Shown here piece after piece: positions 17,993-26,958 of a stretch of DNA of 64,000 nt. Under the pieces are notes generated by a model, which saw only the letters and a list, made by a program, of their open reading frames with translations, was not told where the DNA came from and ran no database searches. Numbering within the stretch: the stretch's first letter is position 1; each line of letters opens with the position of its first letter. The position numbers and the translations under genes were made by a program. Origin of the DNA: Arthrobacter sp. MYb229 (GTDB lineage Bacteria; Actinomycetota; Actinomycetes; Actinomycetales; Micrococcaceae); assembly GCF_002975405.1 (NCBI RefSeq), contig NZ_PCPS01000006.1:1-64000 (forward strand), given 5' to 3'.

Positions 17993-18029
17993 CCCGAGGG
18001 CTTGCTTCACCACGAAGCAGGCCCTCGGG
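17993..18029 (+). terminator. Terminator of groEL
   Basis: CCCGAGGGC (17993-18001) pairs with GCCCTCGGG (18021-18029), extended by TGCTTC/GAAGCA inside. It lies 43 bases past the stop codon and may also serve the opposing gene. Confidence 0.8.
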
Positions 18030-18064
18030 TCGTTAACCGGCAAGCAGAGTGCGTTTGAGCGTTC

Positions 18065-18955
18065 TCAGGCTTGCACGTGGAGTCGGTCAAGCTCGGCCTC
18101 AAGGTTCGCCCGTGCTTGTTTTTCCCAGCGTTCCTGAGCAGACGCGGTGCAATACAGCCGGTCTTTTCGCAGGAGCTCACGAAGAATGCTTGCTCGGCCT
18201 CGGGCAAAGTCTGCTGCCGGCACATGATCGTATTCGTCCCGGATAGCTTGGGCATAGCGTTGATAGGCCTTGGCTGGTCGTGCCAAAACCTCTAGGTCTG
18301 CGTCGCTGAGCAACGCTCCGAGCAGATCGCCTTCGGCAGGTCGATGCTCGATGGTCAGCAGAATCAATTGTTGAACCTTGGCAAGAGCCCTATCGGTAAT
18401 CAGCCCATGCAAGCTGCGCGCTGCTAAGTTTGCAGAATCTTTTTCGTCCTCGGCGGTGCCATCGTAGACGGCATCATGAAACCAAGCAGCCAACTCCAAT
18501 ATTTGCCGATCCTGCGCCTCAACCTGTGTGCCGCAGAGCCAGTCCAATGACTCAAGGACCGCGAGCAGGTGTACTCGATCGTGATAGCGGCGGTGCTTCT
18601 GGCTCCAGCGAAGCAATAAATCCTCAGCCATGGCCCGTTGCCCGGGCAAGGTCCGCTCCCACCGTTTCAGCAATGCGGGATTGAGCCGTTCGGGGCGGAA
18701 CCGGGCAGGGATCCGAAGTCCGGAATGGACTAAGGCGCGGACCAAGTCGCTACCAGAGACTTCCTGGGCTCCGGCCGCCACGAACTCTTCGTAGCGTTCC
18801 TGCGGCACATCATAGTGGTCCCTGTCGAAGGCTCTCTGCCGGATGCCCATGCGGCTGGCGAACTGGTGCAGCTCCAGCAGCGAGGTGTCGGAGACTAAAT
18901 GGGAAAAGAGTGTCCCGTGAGCGGGCCAGCGTGGCGGGTCGATCAGTATGCTCAT
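18065..18955 (-). CDS. DUF4031-HD domain fusion, putative metal-dependent hydrolase
   Basis: 296 aa. Residues 1-85 (MSILIDPPRWPAHGTLFSHLVSDTSLLELHQFA...) are a DUF4031 domain. The second half is an HD-domain protein: YHDRVHLLAVLESL near 138 gives the first His, and AAWFHDAVYDG near 165 is the HD pair. HD proteins of this kind usually cleave phosphates or nucleotides. The two domains occur as neighbours or fusions in actinobacteria, and the substrate is unknown. Confidence 0.8.
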   Translation of the reverse strand: MSILIDPPRWPAHGTLFSHLVSDTSLLELHQFASRMGIRQRAFDRDHYDVPQERYEEFVAAGAQEVSGSDLVRALVHSGLRIPARFRPERLNPALLKRWERTLPGQRAMAEDLLLRWSQKHRRYHDRVHLLAVLESLDWLCGTQVEAQDRQILELAAWFHDAVYDGTAEDEKDSANLAARSLHGLITDRALAKVQQLILLTIEHRPAEGDLLGALLSDADLEVLARPAKAYQRYAQAIRDEYDHVPAADFARGRASILRELLRKDRLYCTASAQERWEKQARANLEAELDRLHVQA

Positions 18956-18989
18956 GATCTAAGCGTACCGAGGGACCCGCTCCAACGGC

Positions 18990-19280
18990 TCAGTAGCGGA
19001 ACAGCGAGGTGTTGACCTGTTCGACTTCTTCATACTGCATGGACGCATGGTTTAGCGCCGTTGCGATGCTGCTCAAGGCCTCTTCGATGCGTACGTGAGT
19101 GCTGCGCCATTCGGCCACAATCGACTGGAAGGAAGCGGCGGCCGAACCCTGCCAGGTGCTTTGAAGCTGATCCAGATTCATCTGCATCGTGGAAACTTCG
19201 GAGCGCAACCTGTCGATGGTGTTCATGACCGCCTGCGACTTGACCTGCATTTCGCCGGTGTTGGTTGAAAAGGTACTCAT
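18990..19280 (-). CDS. WXG100 family (ESAT-6-like) protein
   Basis: 96 aa, helical, with the WQG turn (WxG) near residue 43 between two amphipathic helices. Such proteins are exported by type VII (ESX) secretion. No EccC ATPase or other ESX component lies in the window, so this is a lone copy. The C-terminal YxxxD/E export signal is represented at best by YEEVE. Confidence 0.85.
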   Translation of the reverse strand: MSTFSTNTGEMQVKSQAVMNTIDRLRSEVSTMQMNLDQLQSTWQGSAAASFQSIVAEWRSTHVRIEEALSSIATALNHASMQYEEVEQVNTSLFRY

Positions 19281-19389
19281 GGGGTGATCCTGCCTTACGG
19301 GGAGATCCGATAGATGAGATCACCATAGGGCGGGCAGCACAAGCGCAGCGCGAAGCTCCCACATGCTGTGGACAACATAAACGCGGGTT

Positions 19390-20922
19390 CTAGTCCTCGT
19401 CCTGCTGCTCGTGGTCACGCGGCTCCTGCATCGGCACATAGGGCAGGCAGATGGCCATGGTTGCGCCCCCGCCAGGAGTTTCGCTCAGCGCAACCGAACC
19501 GCCGTGCTGCTGGACGATCGCGGCGACGATCGCCAGCCCCAGGCCCGAGCCGCCGGTTTCGCGTTGACGCGAGCTATCGGTGCGGTAGAAGCGCTCGAAG
19601 ATACGGTTTGCGTCATCCTCTGGAATGCCCGGTCCGTGATCTCGAATCTCGAGCACCGCATCCATGGCACCTGCCACGAGAGAACGAACTCCCACGGCGA
19701 TCTCGATAGCTGAGTCTTCGGGGGTGTAGCGCAGTGCGTTGGTGATCAAATTGGCAATGACCTGGCGGATGCGCGCGTCATCGCCGACCGTGCTGGCTGG
19801 AGAAGGATACTTGGTGTCCAATCCGACCAAGGTAACTTTGCGTAGTGGCGCTCGGACCTTGGTGTCCTCGGCGGCGTCCTGTCCGAGTACCAGCAGGTCG
19901 ACCGATTGCTTTTCGAGGGGGCGCTGCTCATCGAGCCGGGCCAGCATAAGCAGGTCTTCGACCAGGTGAGCCATGCGTTTGGATTCGGCTTCGATACGTC
20001 CCATAGCTGAATCCAGCGCTTCGGAGTCGGCAAGTCCCCCATGGCGGTAGAACTCCGAATAGCCCTGGATGGTCACTAGGGGGGTGCGCAGCTCATGAGA
20101 GGCGTCTTGGATAAAACGACGCATCTTGTTTTCCGAGGCCTCACGGTCGCGGAAGGCCCGCTCGATCTGTGCAAGCATTGCGTTCAAGGAGCGGGAGAGT
20201 CTGCCGACTTCGGTTTCCGGCGGATAATTGCGTACACGCTGGGATAGATCTCCTTCGGCAATCATGGCTGCGGTGCGTTCGACGCGGATCAGCGGAAGCA
20301 ATGACCGGGAGGTTAATCCGTAGGCGATCATTGACATGAGCAAGGTCGCCAACAGGCCGGTTGATAAGACGAGGATGGCGGTCTTTTGAACCGTGTCATT
20401 AACGTTTTCCAACGGAAGCGCAATGAAAACATTCATCTCGCTGGTAGGCAGCGGAACGATCATGGCACGCCAGCCGGCCGAGCCGGAGTGGATGCCCGGA
20501 ATGGTCACGGGTGCCCACGGTGTCTTAGCCAGCTCGGCCATTTGCACTGGCGCGAGCAGGGGAGTGTCGCTGGTGTTACCGGGGGTAACCCGGCTTCGAG
20601 GCATGATGTAGACGATCTTGCCGTTTATATCTCGAATGTCCGCATAGGAGCGGTTCAGCCCCAGCAACGTTGAATCGATGCCAGCGTTTCTGCCAGATTG
20701 ATCATTGTCCAAGGAATACTGGTAGGCCTTGTTCAGGCCAAAGCCCATGGTGGGGCCAGCAACGTTGAGCTGATCATCGATCTGGTTGGTCATCGAGATG
20801 CGAAGTGTGTGTGCGGAGCCGAACGCCGTGGCGCCGACGCCGCAGATCATCAGCGCGCACATCAACATCACCAATTTGGTGCGCAACGAAGTGCGACGCC
20901 ACAGCGTTCTAAATGCCTGCAT
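19390..20922 (-). CDS. Sensor histidine kinase with HAMP domain
   Basis: 510 aa. Transmembrane helix 1 near residues 15-35, an extracytoplasmic sensor of about 140 aa, helix 2 near 178-200, HAMP, then HisKA with DASHELRTPL (phosphorylated His) and an HATPase_c domain with NLITNALRYTPED, DHGPGIPEDD and GGSGLGLAIV. It resembles TrcS/TcrY-type kinases. The partner response regulator gene lies 43 bases upstream in the same direction. Confidence 0.92.
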   Translation of the reverse strand: MQAFRTLWRRTSLRTKLVMLMCALMICGVGATAFGSAHTLRISMTNQIDDQLNVAGPTMGFGLNKAYQYSLDNDQSGRNAGIDSTLLGLNRSYADIRDINGKIVYIMPRSRVTPGNTSDTPLLAPVQMAELAKTPWAPVTIPGIHSGSAGWRAMIVPLPTSEMNVFIALPLENVNDTVQKTAILVLSTGLLATLLMSMIAYGLTSRSLLPLIRVERTAAMIAEGDLSQRVRNYPPETEVGRLSRSLNAMLAQIERAFRDREASENKMRRFIQDASHELRTPLVTIQGYSEFYRHGGLADSEALDSAMGRIEAESKRMAHLVEDLLMLARLDEQRPLEKQSVDLLVLGQDAAEDTKVRAPLRKVTLVGLDTKYPSPASTVGDDARIRQVIANLITNALRYTPEDSAIEIAVGVRSLVAGAMDAVLEIRDHGPGIPEDDANRIFERFYRTDSSRQRETGGSGLGLAIVAAIVQQHGGSVALSETPGGGATMAICLPYVPMQEPRDHEQQDED

Positions 20923-20965
20923 GTAATGACTTTACAATCCCTTGGGCCACCAAGCGGCATCGGCC

Positions 20966-21673
20966 CTAGCGGCGGTCCGGGGTACGCATCAAGTATCCGA
21001 CGCCGCGCTTGGTCTGAATCAGAGCAGGCCACTCGGGGCGGTCAACCTTGCGACGCAGATAGGAAATATATGATTCAACGATCGAAGCGTCGCCGTTGAA
21101 GTCGTACTCCCAGACATGGTCCAGGATTTGTGACTTGGACAGTACGCGGTTCGGGTTCATCATCAGGTAGCGCAGCAGCTTGAATTCGGTAGGCGATAGA
21201 TCAATGACCTCGCCTGCTCGACGCACCTCATGTGCGTCGTCATCAAGTTCAAGGTCGGCGACCACTATGGTGGCGTTCTCTTCTTCGCCCGTCGCGGTGC
21301 GGCGTAGCACCGCACGAATGCGGGCGACAACTTCATCAAGACTAAATGGTTTGGTGACGTAATCATCTCCACCGACAGTCAAGCCGGTGACCTTGTCACT
21401 GGTGTCATCGCGAGCAGTCAGGAACAGCACGGGGAAGTGCCGTCCGGCAGCGCGTAGCTTGCGGGTGATGGTGAAGCCGTCCATGTCTGGAAGCATGACG
21501 TCCAGAACCGCGAGATCTGGTTCTTCTGCTTCCACGGCTGCGAGAGCCTCGCGGCCGTTGGCTGCGGCGACCACCTGGAAACCGGCGAATCGCAGGGACG
21601 TTGATAGAAGTTCGCGGATATTAGGTTCGTCATCCACGACAAGGAGTTTGGCCTCTGGGGTTTTTGCACTCAT
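20966..21673 (-). CDS. OmpR-family response regulator
   Basis: 235 aa. Receiver domain with LLVVDDEPNIREL, phospho-acceptor D58 in VLDVMLPDMDGF, Lys in VTKPFSLDE, and a C-terminal winged helix (SPTEFKLLRYLMMNPNRVLSKSQILDHVW, YISYLRRK). It pairs with the kinase just downstream, whose sequence is TrcRS-like. ATG 21673 is preferred over GTG 21688, since MSAKTPEAKLLVVDDE is the usual spacing. Its target genes are unknown. Confidence 0.93.
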   Translation of the reverse strand: MSAKTPEAKLLVVDDEPNIRELLSTSLRFAGFQVVAAANGREALAAVEAEEPDLAVLDVMLPDMDGFTITRKLRAAGRHFPVLFLTARDDTSDKVTGLTVGGDDYVTKPFSLDEVVARIRAVLRRTATGEEENATIVVADLELDDDAHEVRRAGEVIDLSPTEFKLLRYLMMNPNRVLSKSQILDHVWEYDFNGDASIVESYISYLRRKVDRPEWPALIQTKRGVGYLMRTPDRR

Positions 21674-21730
21674 AAACCCAGTGTGCACGCGGAGACTGGG
21701 AGTCTGCTGAGAGCCCTCTGGGAGTGGCGG

Positions 21731-21949
21731 TTAGCTGTTGCGGCGTTTTCGGATATTACCGATGATGACCACGCCGGCCAGTATGAAGGCCAGAGGTAAA
21801 CCGAAAACGCCGAATGCCATGATGATCGGCGGGATTGAAATTTCCTTGAAATACAACACGAGGACCGTCATGAGGGACAATGCCGAGAGGACCGCGAGTG
21901 TAATTGCGGTGCGGGAAATGACGGTCAAGGTAATCGATGAAGCGCTCAC
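21731..21949 (-). CDS. Small membrane protein of unknown function
   Basis: 72 aa if started at GTG 21949 (a TTG at 21994 is also in frame). Two hydrophobic stretches: ISRTAITLAVLSALSLMTVLVLYF, then IPPIIMAFGVFGLPLAFILAGVVIIGNI, ending in a charged RKRRNS. No ribosome site is clear. It is located just upstream of the two-component system in the same direction. I do not recognise the family. Confidence 0.5.
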   Translation of the reverse strand: MSASSITLTVISRTAITLAVLSALSLMTVLVLYFKEISIPPIIMAFGVFGLPLAFILAGVVIIGNIRKRRNS

Positions 21950-22193
21950 GGCTATTAACGATACAGCGCTTCTAATGCAGCCGCCGTGACTCAAGGTGAA
22001 GTTGCGGGCCTCAAGGTGTCATAATCTAAGGTATTCGACTTAATTCGAATCCGTACGTTGAGCACCCGGTAGAAGTATATGTACGACCCGGATGAATGCT
22101 CCATGGATCCGGAGATATGAAAAGGCGTAGCGTGAAGTAAATTAGTTGCACTGATTTGCGCTACAGCACGAGAAACGAACGAGGTAAGGGATC

Positions 22194-22577
22194 ATGCCTA
22201 GCGGCAAGGTTAAGTGGTACGAAAAGGCCAAGGGCTTCGGATTCATTACCACCGAAGATGGTAAAGAGATATACGTGAACGCCGCGGCGCTGCCGGAAGG
22301 CGTTCATGATCTGCGCCCGGGCACACGCCTGGAGTTTGGCGTGGCCGAAGGCCGCCGTGGTCCTCAAGCGCTGAGCCTGCGCATCTTGGAGGAAGCTCCG
22401 TCGGTGGCTCGCGCAAAACGGAAGAATCCCGAGCAGCAAGCCGCAATGATCGAGGATCTGATCAAGGTTCTTGATCAGGTATCCAATACCTTGCGCAAGG
22501 GGCGATATCCTGAACAAGCACACGGCAAAAAGGTTGCTACCGTGCTACGCGCGGTAGCCGATGATCTGGACGTTTAA
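22194..22577 (+). CDS. Cold-shock domain protein with C-terminal extension
   Basis: 127 aa. Residues 1-65 are a cold-shock domain with the RNP motifs KGFGFI and YVNAAAL, which binds single-stranded nucleic acid. A 60-aa actinobacteria-type C-terminal extension follows. The 3-base gap to the next gene suggests an operon. The ribosome site is GAGGTAAGG before ATG 22194. Confidence 0.92.
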   Translation: MPSGKVKWYEKAKGFGFITTEDGKEIYVNAAALPEGVHDLRPGTRLEFGVAEGRRGPQALSLRILEEAPSVARAKRKNPEQQAAMIEDLIKVLDQVSNTLRKGRYPEQAHGKKVATVLRAVADDLDV

Positions 22578-22580
22578 ATA

Positions 22581-23201
22581 ATGGCCCGTAAACCCAAGTT
22601 AGACACCACCCTCGCGGAAGCGGTTGATGTTGCGCGCAACGCACTCATCGAGATCGCGGCAGAAACGGAGATCGGTGAGTATCTCGGAGCCACGCCCGAA
22701 GGTGAACGATTAGTCACCCATCGATTTGTCTCCCAGAAAAAGGGTTATCGGGGCTGGACTTGGTTCGCGACAATCGCACGGGTGCCACGAGCAAAAGCTA
22801 AAGACCTAACCGTTTGCGAAGCTGGCATTGTTGCCGGTGAAGACGCACTTCTTGCACCGGCATGGGTCCCGTGGGCCGAGCGCTTAGTCAAAGAAGAAAT
22901 CGAGGCGGCGGAAGCCGAGGCCAAAGAGCCCAAGGATGAACCTGACCCTAGTGCAACCGCAACTGAGAACTCCGGCGCAGAGAACACCGCTGCCGATCCC
23001 GCTGGGAACGAAACCCTGGAGGACTTGTCGGAGCCGACCAATGCCACAGCCGAACACGAAGCAACCGGCCAACAGGAGGCGACGTCCGAACAGGGAATCA
23101 AAACCCCTGCGCGCCGTCAGGTGCGTCGGCGACGCACCGCGCAACGCACGGCGGCTCGTCGCCGCGCAGCCCAGCGTAACCGGACACGCAAGGAAAGCTA
23201 G
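22581..23201 (+). CDS. DUF3027 protein
   Basis: 206 aa. The N-terminal 95 residues (ARNALIEIAAETEIGEYLG, HRFVSQKKGYRGWTWFATIARVPRAK, LLAPAWVPWAERL) are the DUF3027 signature. Then comes a long acidic Glu/Ala-rich linker and a very basic Arg-rich tail (RRQVRRRRTAQRTAARRRAA), which could bind nucleic acid. Position right after a cold-shock gene fits a nucleic-acid role, but function is unknown. Confidence 0.85.
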   Translation: MARKPKLDTTLAEAVDVARNALIEIAAETEIGEYLGATPEGERLVTHRFVSQKKGYRGWTWFATIARVPRAKAKDLTVCEAGIVAGEDALLAPAWVPWAERLVKEEIEAAEAEAKEPKDEPDPSATATENSGAENTAADPAGNETLEDLSEPTNATAEHEATGQQEATSEQGIKTPARRQVRRRRTAQRTAARRRAAQRNRTRKES

Positions 23202-23224
23202 CGGAGCGAGGCATTAGAAAAACG

Positions 23225-23274
23225 AAAGCGATCCGCGGTTTCGCCCCAATGGGGTGAAACCGCGGATCGCTTTT
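23225..23274. terminator. Bidirectional terminator between DUF3027 and serC
   Basis: AAAGCGATCCGCGGTTTC (from 23225) pairs with GAAACCGCGGATCGCTTT, further extended by GCCCC/GGGGT, ending in TTTT at 23271-23274. It is a very long stem and serves both converging genes. Confidence 0.92.
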
Positions 23275-23287
23275 GCTCGCTCAGAAG

Positions 23288-24409
23288 TTAGAGCTGCTCG
23301 ATGACATAATCAATGCTCTTCAGCAGTGCCGCGACATCACTCGGATCGATAGCCACGAAGGTCGCGATACGCAGCTGGTTTCGGCCGAGCTTGCGGTATG
23401 GCTCAACATCCACCACGCCGTGGGCGCGCAGCGCCTTGGAGATTTCCGTCGCGTCCACCGAGTCGTCGAAGTCGATCGTGGCGATGACGTTTGAGCGGTG
23501 ATCCGGGTTGGCTACATATGCCGTGGCAACCTTTGAAGCCTCGGCCCATGCGTAAATCTGGCCAGCTGACTCGGCGGTGCGAGCCGCCGCCCACTTCAAG
23601 CCGCCATTGGAATTGATCCACTTGACCTGCGCATCGAGAGTCACCAAGGTGGTCAACGACGGCGTGTTGTAGGTCTGGTTCTTCAACGAGTTGTCCAGCG
23701 CAGTCTTCAGATTCAAGAAGTCTGGGATCCAACGATCGGTAGCTGCAATCTCCTCGATGCGTGCAATTGCTGCGGGGGAGGCGAATGCAATCCAGAGGCC
23801 ACCGTCGGAAGCAAAGTTCTTCTGCGGGGCGAAGTAGTACACGTCGGTCTGCGCCAGATCTACATCCAAGCCGCCAGCGGCACTCGTTGCATCAACGACG
23901 ATCAGTGAATCTTCGTTGGCACCCGGAACGCGCTTGACCGGGGCAGCGGAGCCAGTGGATGTTTCATTATGCGGCCAGGCATAGAGATCCACGTCAGCTT
24001 CGGCAACGGGGCTCGGAACCGAACCAGGCTCGGAGGTGATAATCGAGGAGGCCGCAAGGAATGGGGCCTTGTCGGTAGCGTTGGCAAACTTCGAGCCGAA
24101 TTCACCAAAGGACAAGTGCTGAGCTTTATTGCGCACTAGGGAGAATGCTGCAGCGTCCCAGAATGCGGTGGCGCCGCCAACTCCGAGAAGCACCTCATAA
24201 CCCTCGGGTGCGCTAAACATTTCCTTCAAGCCATCCTGCACGGACGCAACCAGATTCTTGACCGGCGCCTGACGGTGGGAGGTGCCCAATAGGTCGGCAC
24301 CTGCGTCCACGATTGCCTGAATTTGCTCGGGGCGAACCTTGGACGGTCCTGCGCCGAATCGTCCGTCGGCTGGCAGAAGGTTCCTTGGAATGTTGATGCC
24401 GGTGCTCAT
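23288..24409 (-). CDS. serC: Phosphoserine aminotransferase
   Basis: 373 aa. PLP-dependent transfer of an amino group to 3-phosphohydroxypyruvate in serine synthesis. It is the actinobacterial type: RFGAGPSKVRPEQ at the N-terminus, the PLP lysine in VYYFAPQKNFASDGG, and TYNTPSLTTLVTLD. It stands alone; ideR is divergent with 261 bases between. Confidence 0.95.
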   Translation of the reverse strand: MSTGINIPRNLLPADGRFGAGPSKVRPEQIQAIVDAGADLLGTSHRQAPVKNLVASVQDGLKEMFSAPEGYEVLLGVGGATAFWDAAAFSLVRNKAQHLSFGEFGSKFANATDKAPFLAASSIITSEPGSVPSPVAEADVDLYAWPHNETSTGSAAPVKRVPGANEDSLIVVDATSAAGGLDVDLAQTDVYYFAPQKNFASDGGLWIAFASPAAIARIEEIAATDRWIPDFLNLKTALDNSLKNQTYNTPSLTTLVTLDAQVKWINSNGGLKWAAARTAESAGQIYAWAEASKVATAYVANPDHRSNVIATIDFDDSVDATEISKALRAHGVVDVEPYRKLGRNQLRIATFVAIDPSDVAALLKSIDYVIEQL

Positions 24410-24624
24410 CTCGCTCCTCTAATAGCGTTTTGATTGAAGGTGCTGACTTCCCGACCGATCGCGAGCGCGAAGGAATAGTTCAGGATAGTTACGACGTTTC
24501 AGTTAACATCTTCGCAAACTGCGGGAGATGAGAGAAAAACGAGACCGTCGGTTACGACATGCAAACTACGAGGCCGTCGCAGGGATTGCGGCTATACCAA
24601 GTAGAGTTGCATACTGACGTTCCG

Positions 24625-24643
24625 ATTTCTTATGCGAACCTAA
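24625..24643. promoter_or_regulatory. Possible iron box before ideR
   Basis: ATTTCTTATGCGAACCTAA matches the DtxR/IdeR 19-mer consensus TTAGGTTAGGCTAACCTAA at 13 of 19 positions, with a perfect right half. It lies 28 bases upstream of the ideR start. Autoregulation is possible, but the left half is weak. Confidence 0.3.
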
Positions 24644-24670
24644 CTGTTGTGACTTCCAGGAGTGGCTAAC

Positions 24671-25363
24671 GTGTCTGACCTAATTGATACAACCGAGATG
24701 TACCTGCGTACCATTCTTGAGCTTCAAGAAGAGGAGATCGTGGCTTTGCGCGCGCGAATCGCAGAACGTCTGGGGCATTCCGGCCCCACCGTGTCGCAGA
24801 CAGTCGCTCGAATGGAACGCGATGGGCTCGTTGTGGTTTCTACCGACCGTCATCTTGCCTTAACCGAAAAGGGTCACGAACTGGCAACGGGCGTGATGCG
24901 TAAGCACCGGCTGGCCGAACGCTTGCTATCGGACATGATCGGTCTTGAATGGGAATATGTACATGATGAGGCGTGTCGCTGGGAGCACGTGATGAGCGAG
25001 CGTGTCGAGCGTCGTTTATACGACCTGCTGGGCAAGCCCACGGTCTCTCCGTACGGCAACCCAATTCCCGGGCTTGAAGTCCTTGGCGGGCCAAAAGTAA
25101 CCGAAATCTCACATGAGGTCGAGAATCTAGATAACGCGTTGCTCTCCGGGAACATTGGCCCGGTGGCCATTGAGCGTCTTGCAGAGCCGATCCAGACCGA
25201 CCCAATCCTGCTCGGACAACTGAACGAAGGCGGAATCCGGCCCGGAGCGATCGTTAGTTTAGAGCGCGCAGATGATTACGTCGTGGTTCGCGTGCAGGGC
25301 GTCGAAGGTGCGCTGGAACTGCCAGTCGAAGTCAGTGCGCACGTTTTTGTACGCACTAAATAA
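24671..25363 (+). CDS. ideR: Iron-dependent repressor, DtxR/IdeR family
   Basis: 230 aa. Start decided by AGGAG eight bases before GTG 24671. With that start the metal ligands fall exactly at DtxR numbering: M10, H79, E83, H98, C102, E105 and H106. Domains: winged helix (LRARIAERLGHSGPTVSQTVARMERDGL), dimer/metal domain, and an SH3-like C-terminal domain. With Fe2+ it represses iron uptake and adjusts storage. A matching operator precedes the siderophore-interacting protein gene at 60744. Confidence 0.95.
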   Translation: MSDLIDTTEMYLRTILELQEEEIVALRARIAERLGHSGPTVSQTVARMERDGLVVVSTDRHLALTEKGHELATGVMRKHRLAERLLSDMIGLEWEYVHDEACRWEHVMSERVERRLYDLLGKPTVSPYGNPIPGLEVLGGPKVTEISHEVENLDNALLSGNIGPVAIERLAEPIQTDPILLGQLNEGGIRPGAIVSLERADDYVVVRVQGVEGALELPVEVSAHVFVRTK

Positions 25364-25373
25364 GGTAACGAAA

Positions 25374-25402
25374 TTGTAACTTTTCCGATCGAACGGTAGG
25401 GT
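25374..25402 (+). promoter_or_regulatory. Promoter of the first riboswitch transcript
   Basis: -35 TTGTAA (25374-25379), 17-base spacer, -10 TAGGGT (25397-25402, TANNNT type). It is directly upstream of the c-di-AMP riboswitch. Confidence 0.55.
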
Positions 25403-25435
25403 TATCAAAGGGTGCCAGTTGTCTAACTGGTGCCG

Positions 25436-25620
25436 ATTCCGAGAGCGTAAACGCCGAGTATTGTCCTGCCTCTTGGATGCGAAATGATTTTTAAGGGCAA
25501 TAGCGGGGAACCCACTCATTCGACGAATACTTCGTCTTGGGGTGAAGTCATGCCAACAGGCAGGACCGGACCAATCTCAGGGCCGAACCCGACAGCTAAC
25601 TTCGCAGGTGTAGATATGAG
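25436..25620 (+). promoter_or_regulatory. ydaO-type c-di-AMP riboswitch 1
   Basis: Shows the conserved ydaO-yuaA blocks in order: GGGGAACCC (25505-25513), TTGGGGTGAA (25537-25546), and CCGAACCCGACAGCTAACTT with CGCAGGTGT (25583-25611). TCCTGCC (25464-25470) pairs with GGCAGGA (25559-25565). In actinobacteria this class senses c-di-AMP and usually turns off cell-wall hydrolases and Rpf genes, which fits the M23 peptidase gene that follows. Confidence 0.9.
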
Positions 25621-25629
25621 AGGAATGTT

Positions 25630-26661
25630 TTGGCAGAAACCAGGACGACGGGTCGACGCCGTGCCGCAGACGTCGAGATCGATGCGATCACTGAGATCGC
25701 AGCGGCCGCCACAGAACGATCCGTTGGTCGCCGCGCATCACGCGCAGCCGCTGTCGAAGCAGTAGCAGTTCCAGAGCCGCTTTGCGCCGATTATGTCGGG
25801 CGCCGCTTTGAGTCGGGTCAGCGTTACGGCGTTGCGCCAACGCAGAAAACTCTTGCTACCCAGGATGTTGACGGAAACGTCATTGCCCTACCTACAGCTA
25901 AGCCAGTTGTTGCGCCTGAAGGCGTAGTAGCAAGTAACGAAGAGCTCGTTCAGAGCCTTCGCGCTTCGCCAAAAAAGACTTCCCGACTTGGGTTTACCCA
26001 CAAGATCGCTGCTGTTGCCGCGGTATCGGGTTTGGCACTAGCCGCGGTTTCTCCGCAGCTCAGTAGCGCCGTGCCTGAAGAGGGCCCAGTGGTAGCGGGC
26101 GCGCAGCGCACCGCAACTTCCGCAGTGGTCGATGTTAAAGCTCCAAGCGATGCTGGCTTAGATGTGCAGCGTGCGGCTTTGAAGTCCGACATCAACCCCA
26201 AGGTGGCCAACGAAGAAAAGCTCTCTGAAATCCTCACCGCTTCCGGCGGCGACATTCAGAAGGTCGGTTCGACCGGTGGATTGCTCGAGCGTCCGGTGGA
26301 TAGCAACCGCATTACCTCAAGCTTTGGGCACCGCAAGAACCCAACTGGCGCCGGCTTCATGATCCACAGTGGCACAGATTACGGTGTGCCGAGCGGCACA
26401 AAGGTTTATGCCGCAGCATCGGGCAAGGTCACAGTCTCCGGATGGGCAGGTCATTCCGGTCAGCGGGTCACCTTGGCCCATGGAAACGGCCTGGAAACCG
26501 GGTACAGCCACAATTCGCAACTACTAGTCAACGTGGGAGACACCGTCAAGCGCGGAGATGTCATCGCTTTGGCTGGTAGCACCGGTAATTCCACCGGACC
26601 GCATGTGCACTTCGAAGTAATTGTCGACGGTCAGTTCAAAGACCCCGCCGGCTGGTTATAA
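25630..26661 (+). CDS. M23 (LytM-type) cell-wall endopeptidase
   Basis: 343 aa, start TTG 25630 after GAGAGGA. A basic, disordered N-terminus precedes a hydrophobic segment near 125-145 (IAAVAAVSGLALAAVSPQLSSA), which should act as signal or anchor. The C-terminal M23 domain starts near 225: HSGTDYGVPSGTKVYAAASG with the Zn ligands His and Asp, and HVHFEV near 327. It should cut peptidoglycan cross-bridges outside the cell. The leader is a c-di-AMP riboswitch, and the next gene is a second hydrolase with the same control. Confidence 0.9.
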   Translation: MAETRTTGRRRAADVEIDAITEIAAAATERSVGRRASRAAAVEAVAVPEPLCADYVGRRFESGQRYGVAPTQKTLATQDVDGNVIALPTAKPVVAPEGVVASNEELVQSLRASPKKTSRLGFTHKIAAVAAVSGLALAAVSPQLSSAVPEEGPVVAGAQRTATSAVVDVKAPSDAGLDVQRAALKSDINPKVANEEKLSEILTASGGDIQKVGSTGGLLERPVDSNRITSSFGHRKNPTGAGFMIHSGTDYGVPSGTKVYAAASGKVTVSGWAGHSGQRVTLAHGNGLETGYSHNSQLLVNVGDTVKRGDVIALAGSTGNSTGPHVHFEVIVDGQFKDPAGWL

Positions 26662-26691
26662 CGACGTTCGTCACCTTACCGTGATCAAAAC

Positions 26692-26720
26692 GTGACATTT
26701 GAAAGATAGTCCTATAGGCT
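26692..26720 (+). promoter_or_regulatory. Promoter of the second riboswitch transcript
   Basis: -35 GTGACA (26692-26697), 17-base spacer, -10 TAGGCT (26715-26720). Same spacing and -10 type as the promoter at 25374. Confidence 0.5.
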
Positions 26721-26754
26721 AAACAGCGTGCCAAGGGGAATCCTTGAGCAACAT

Positions 26755-26945
26755 TGCGTGAGAACCGAGCACTGCCAACGCGCAATGAGCAGTTATACAC
26801 AACTCGTACGGCAGTGACGGGGGAACCAACATCGGGTCGTTAGTTTTGGCTAACAACCCTAGGGGTTAAGTGGAAGAGAAGGAAACTTCGAATCCACCGA
26901 GGTAACTCCACTTCGAACCCGACAGCTTACCTCGTAGGTATCAAG
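26755..26945 (+). promoter_or_regulatory. ydaO-type c-di-AMP riboswitch 2
   Basis: Contains GGGGGAACC (26819-26827), the long AACCCTAGGGGTTAAGTGG segment, and the hallmark CGAACCCGACAGCTTACCTC with GTAGGTAT (26914-26941). CACTGCC (26770-26776) can pair with GGCAGTG (26810-26816). Its 3' end lies 13 bases before the NlpC/P60 start codon. It is a second copy of the class at 25436, independent in sequence outside the core. Confidence 0.88.
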
Positions 26946-26958
26946 GAGAGGCTTTATT

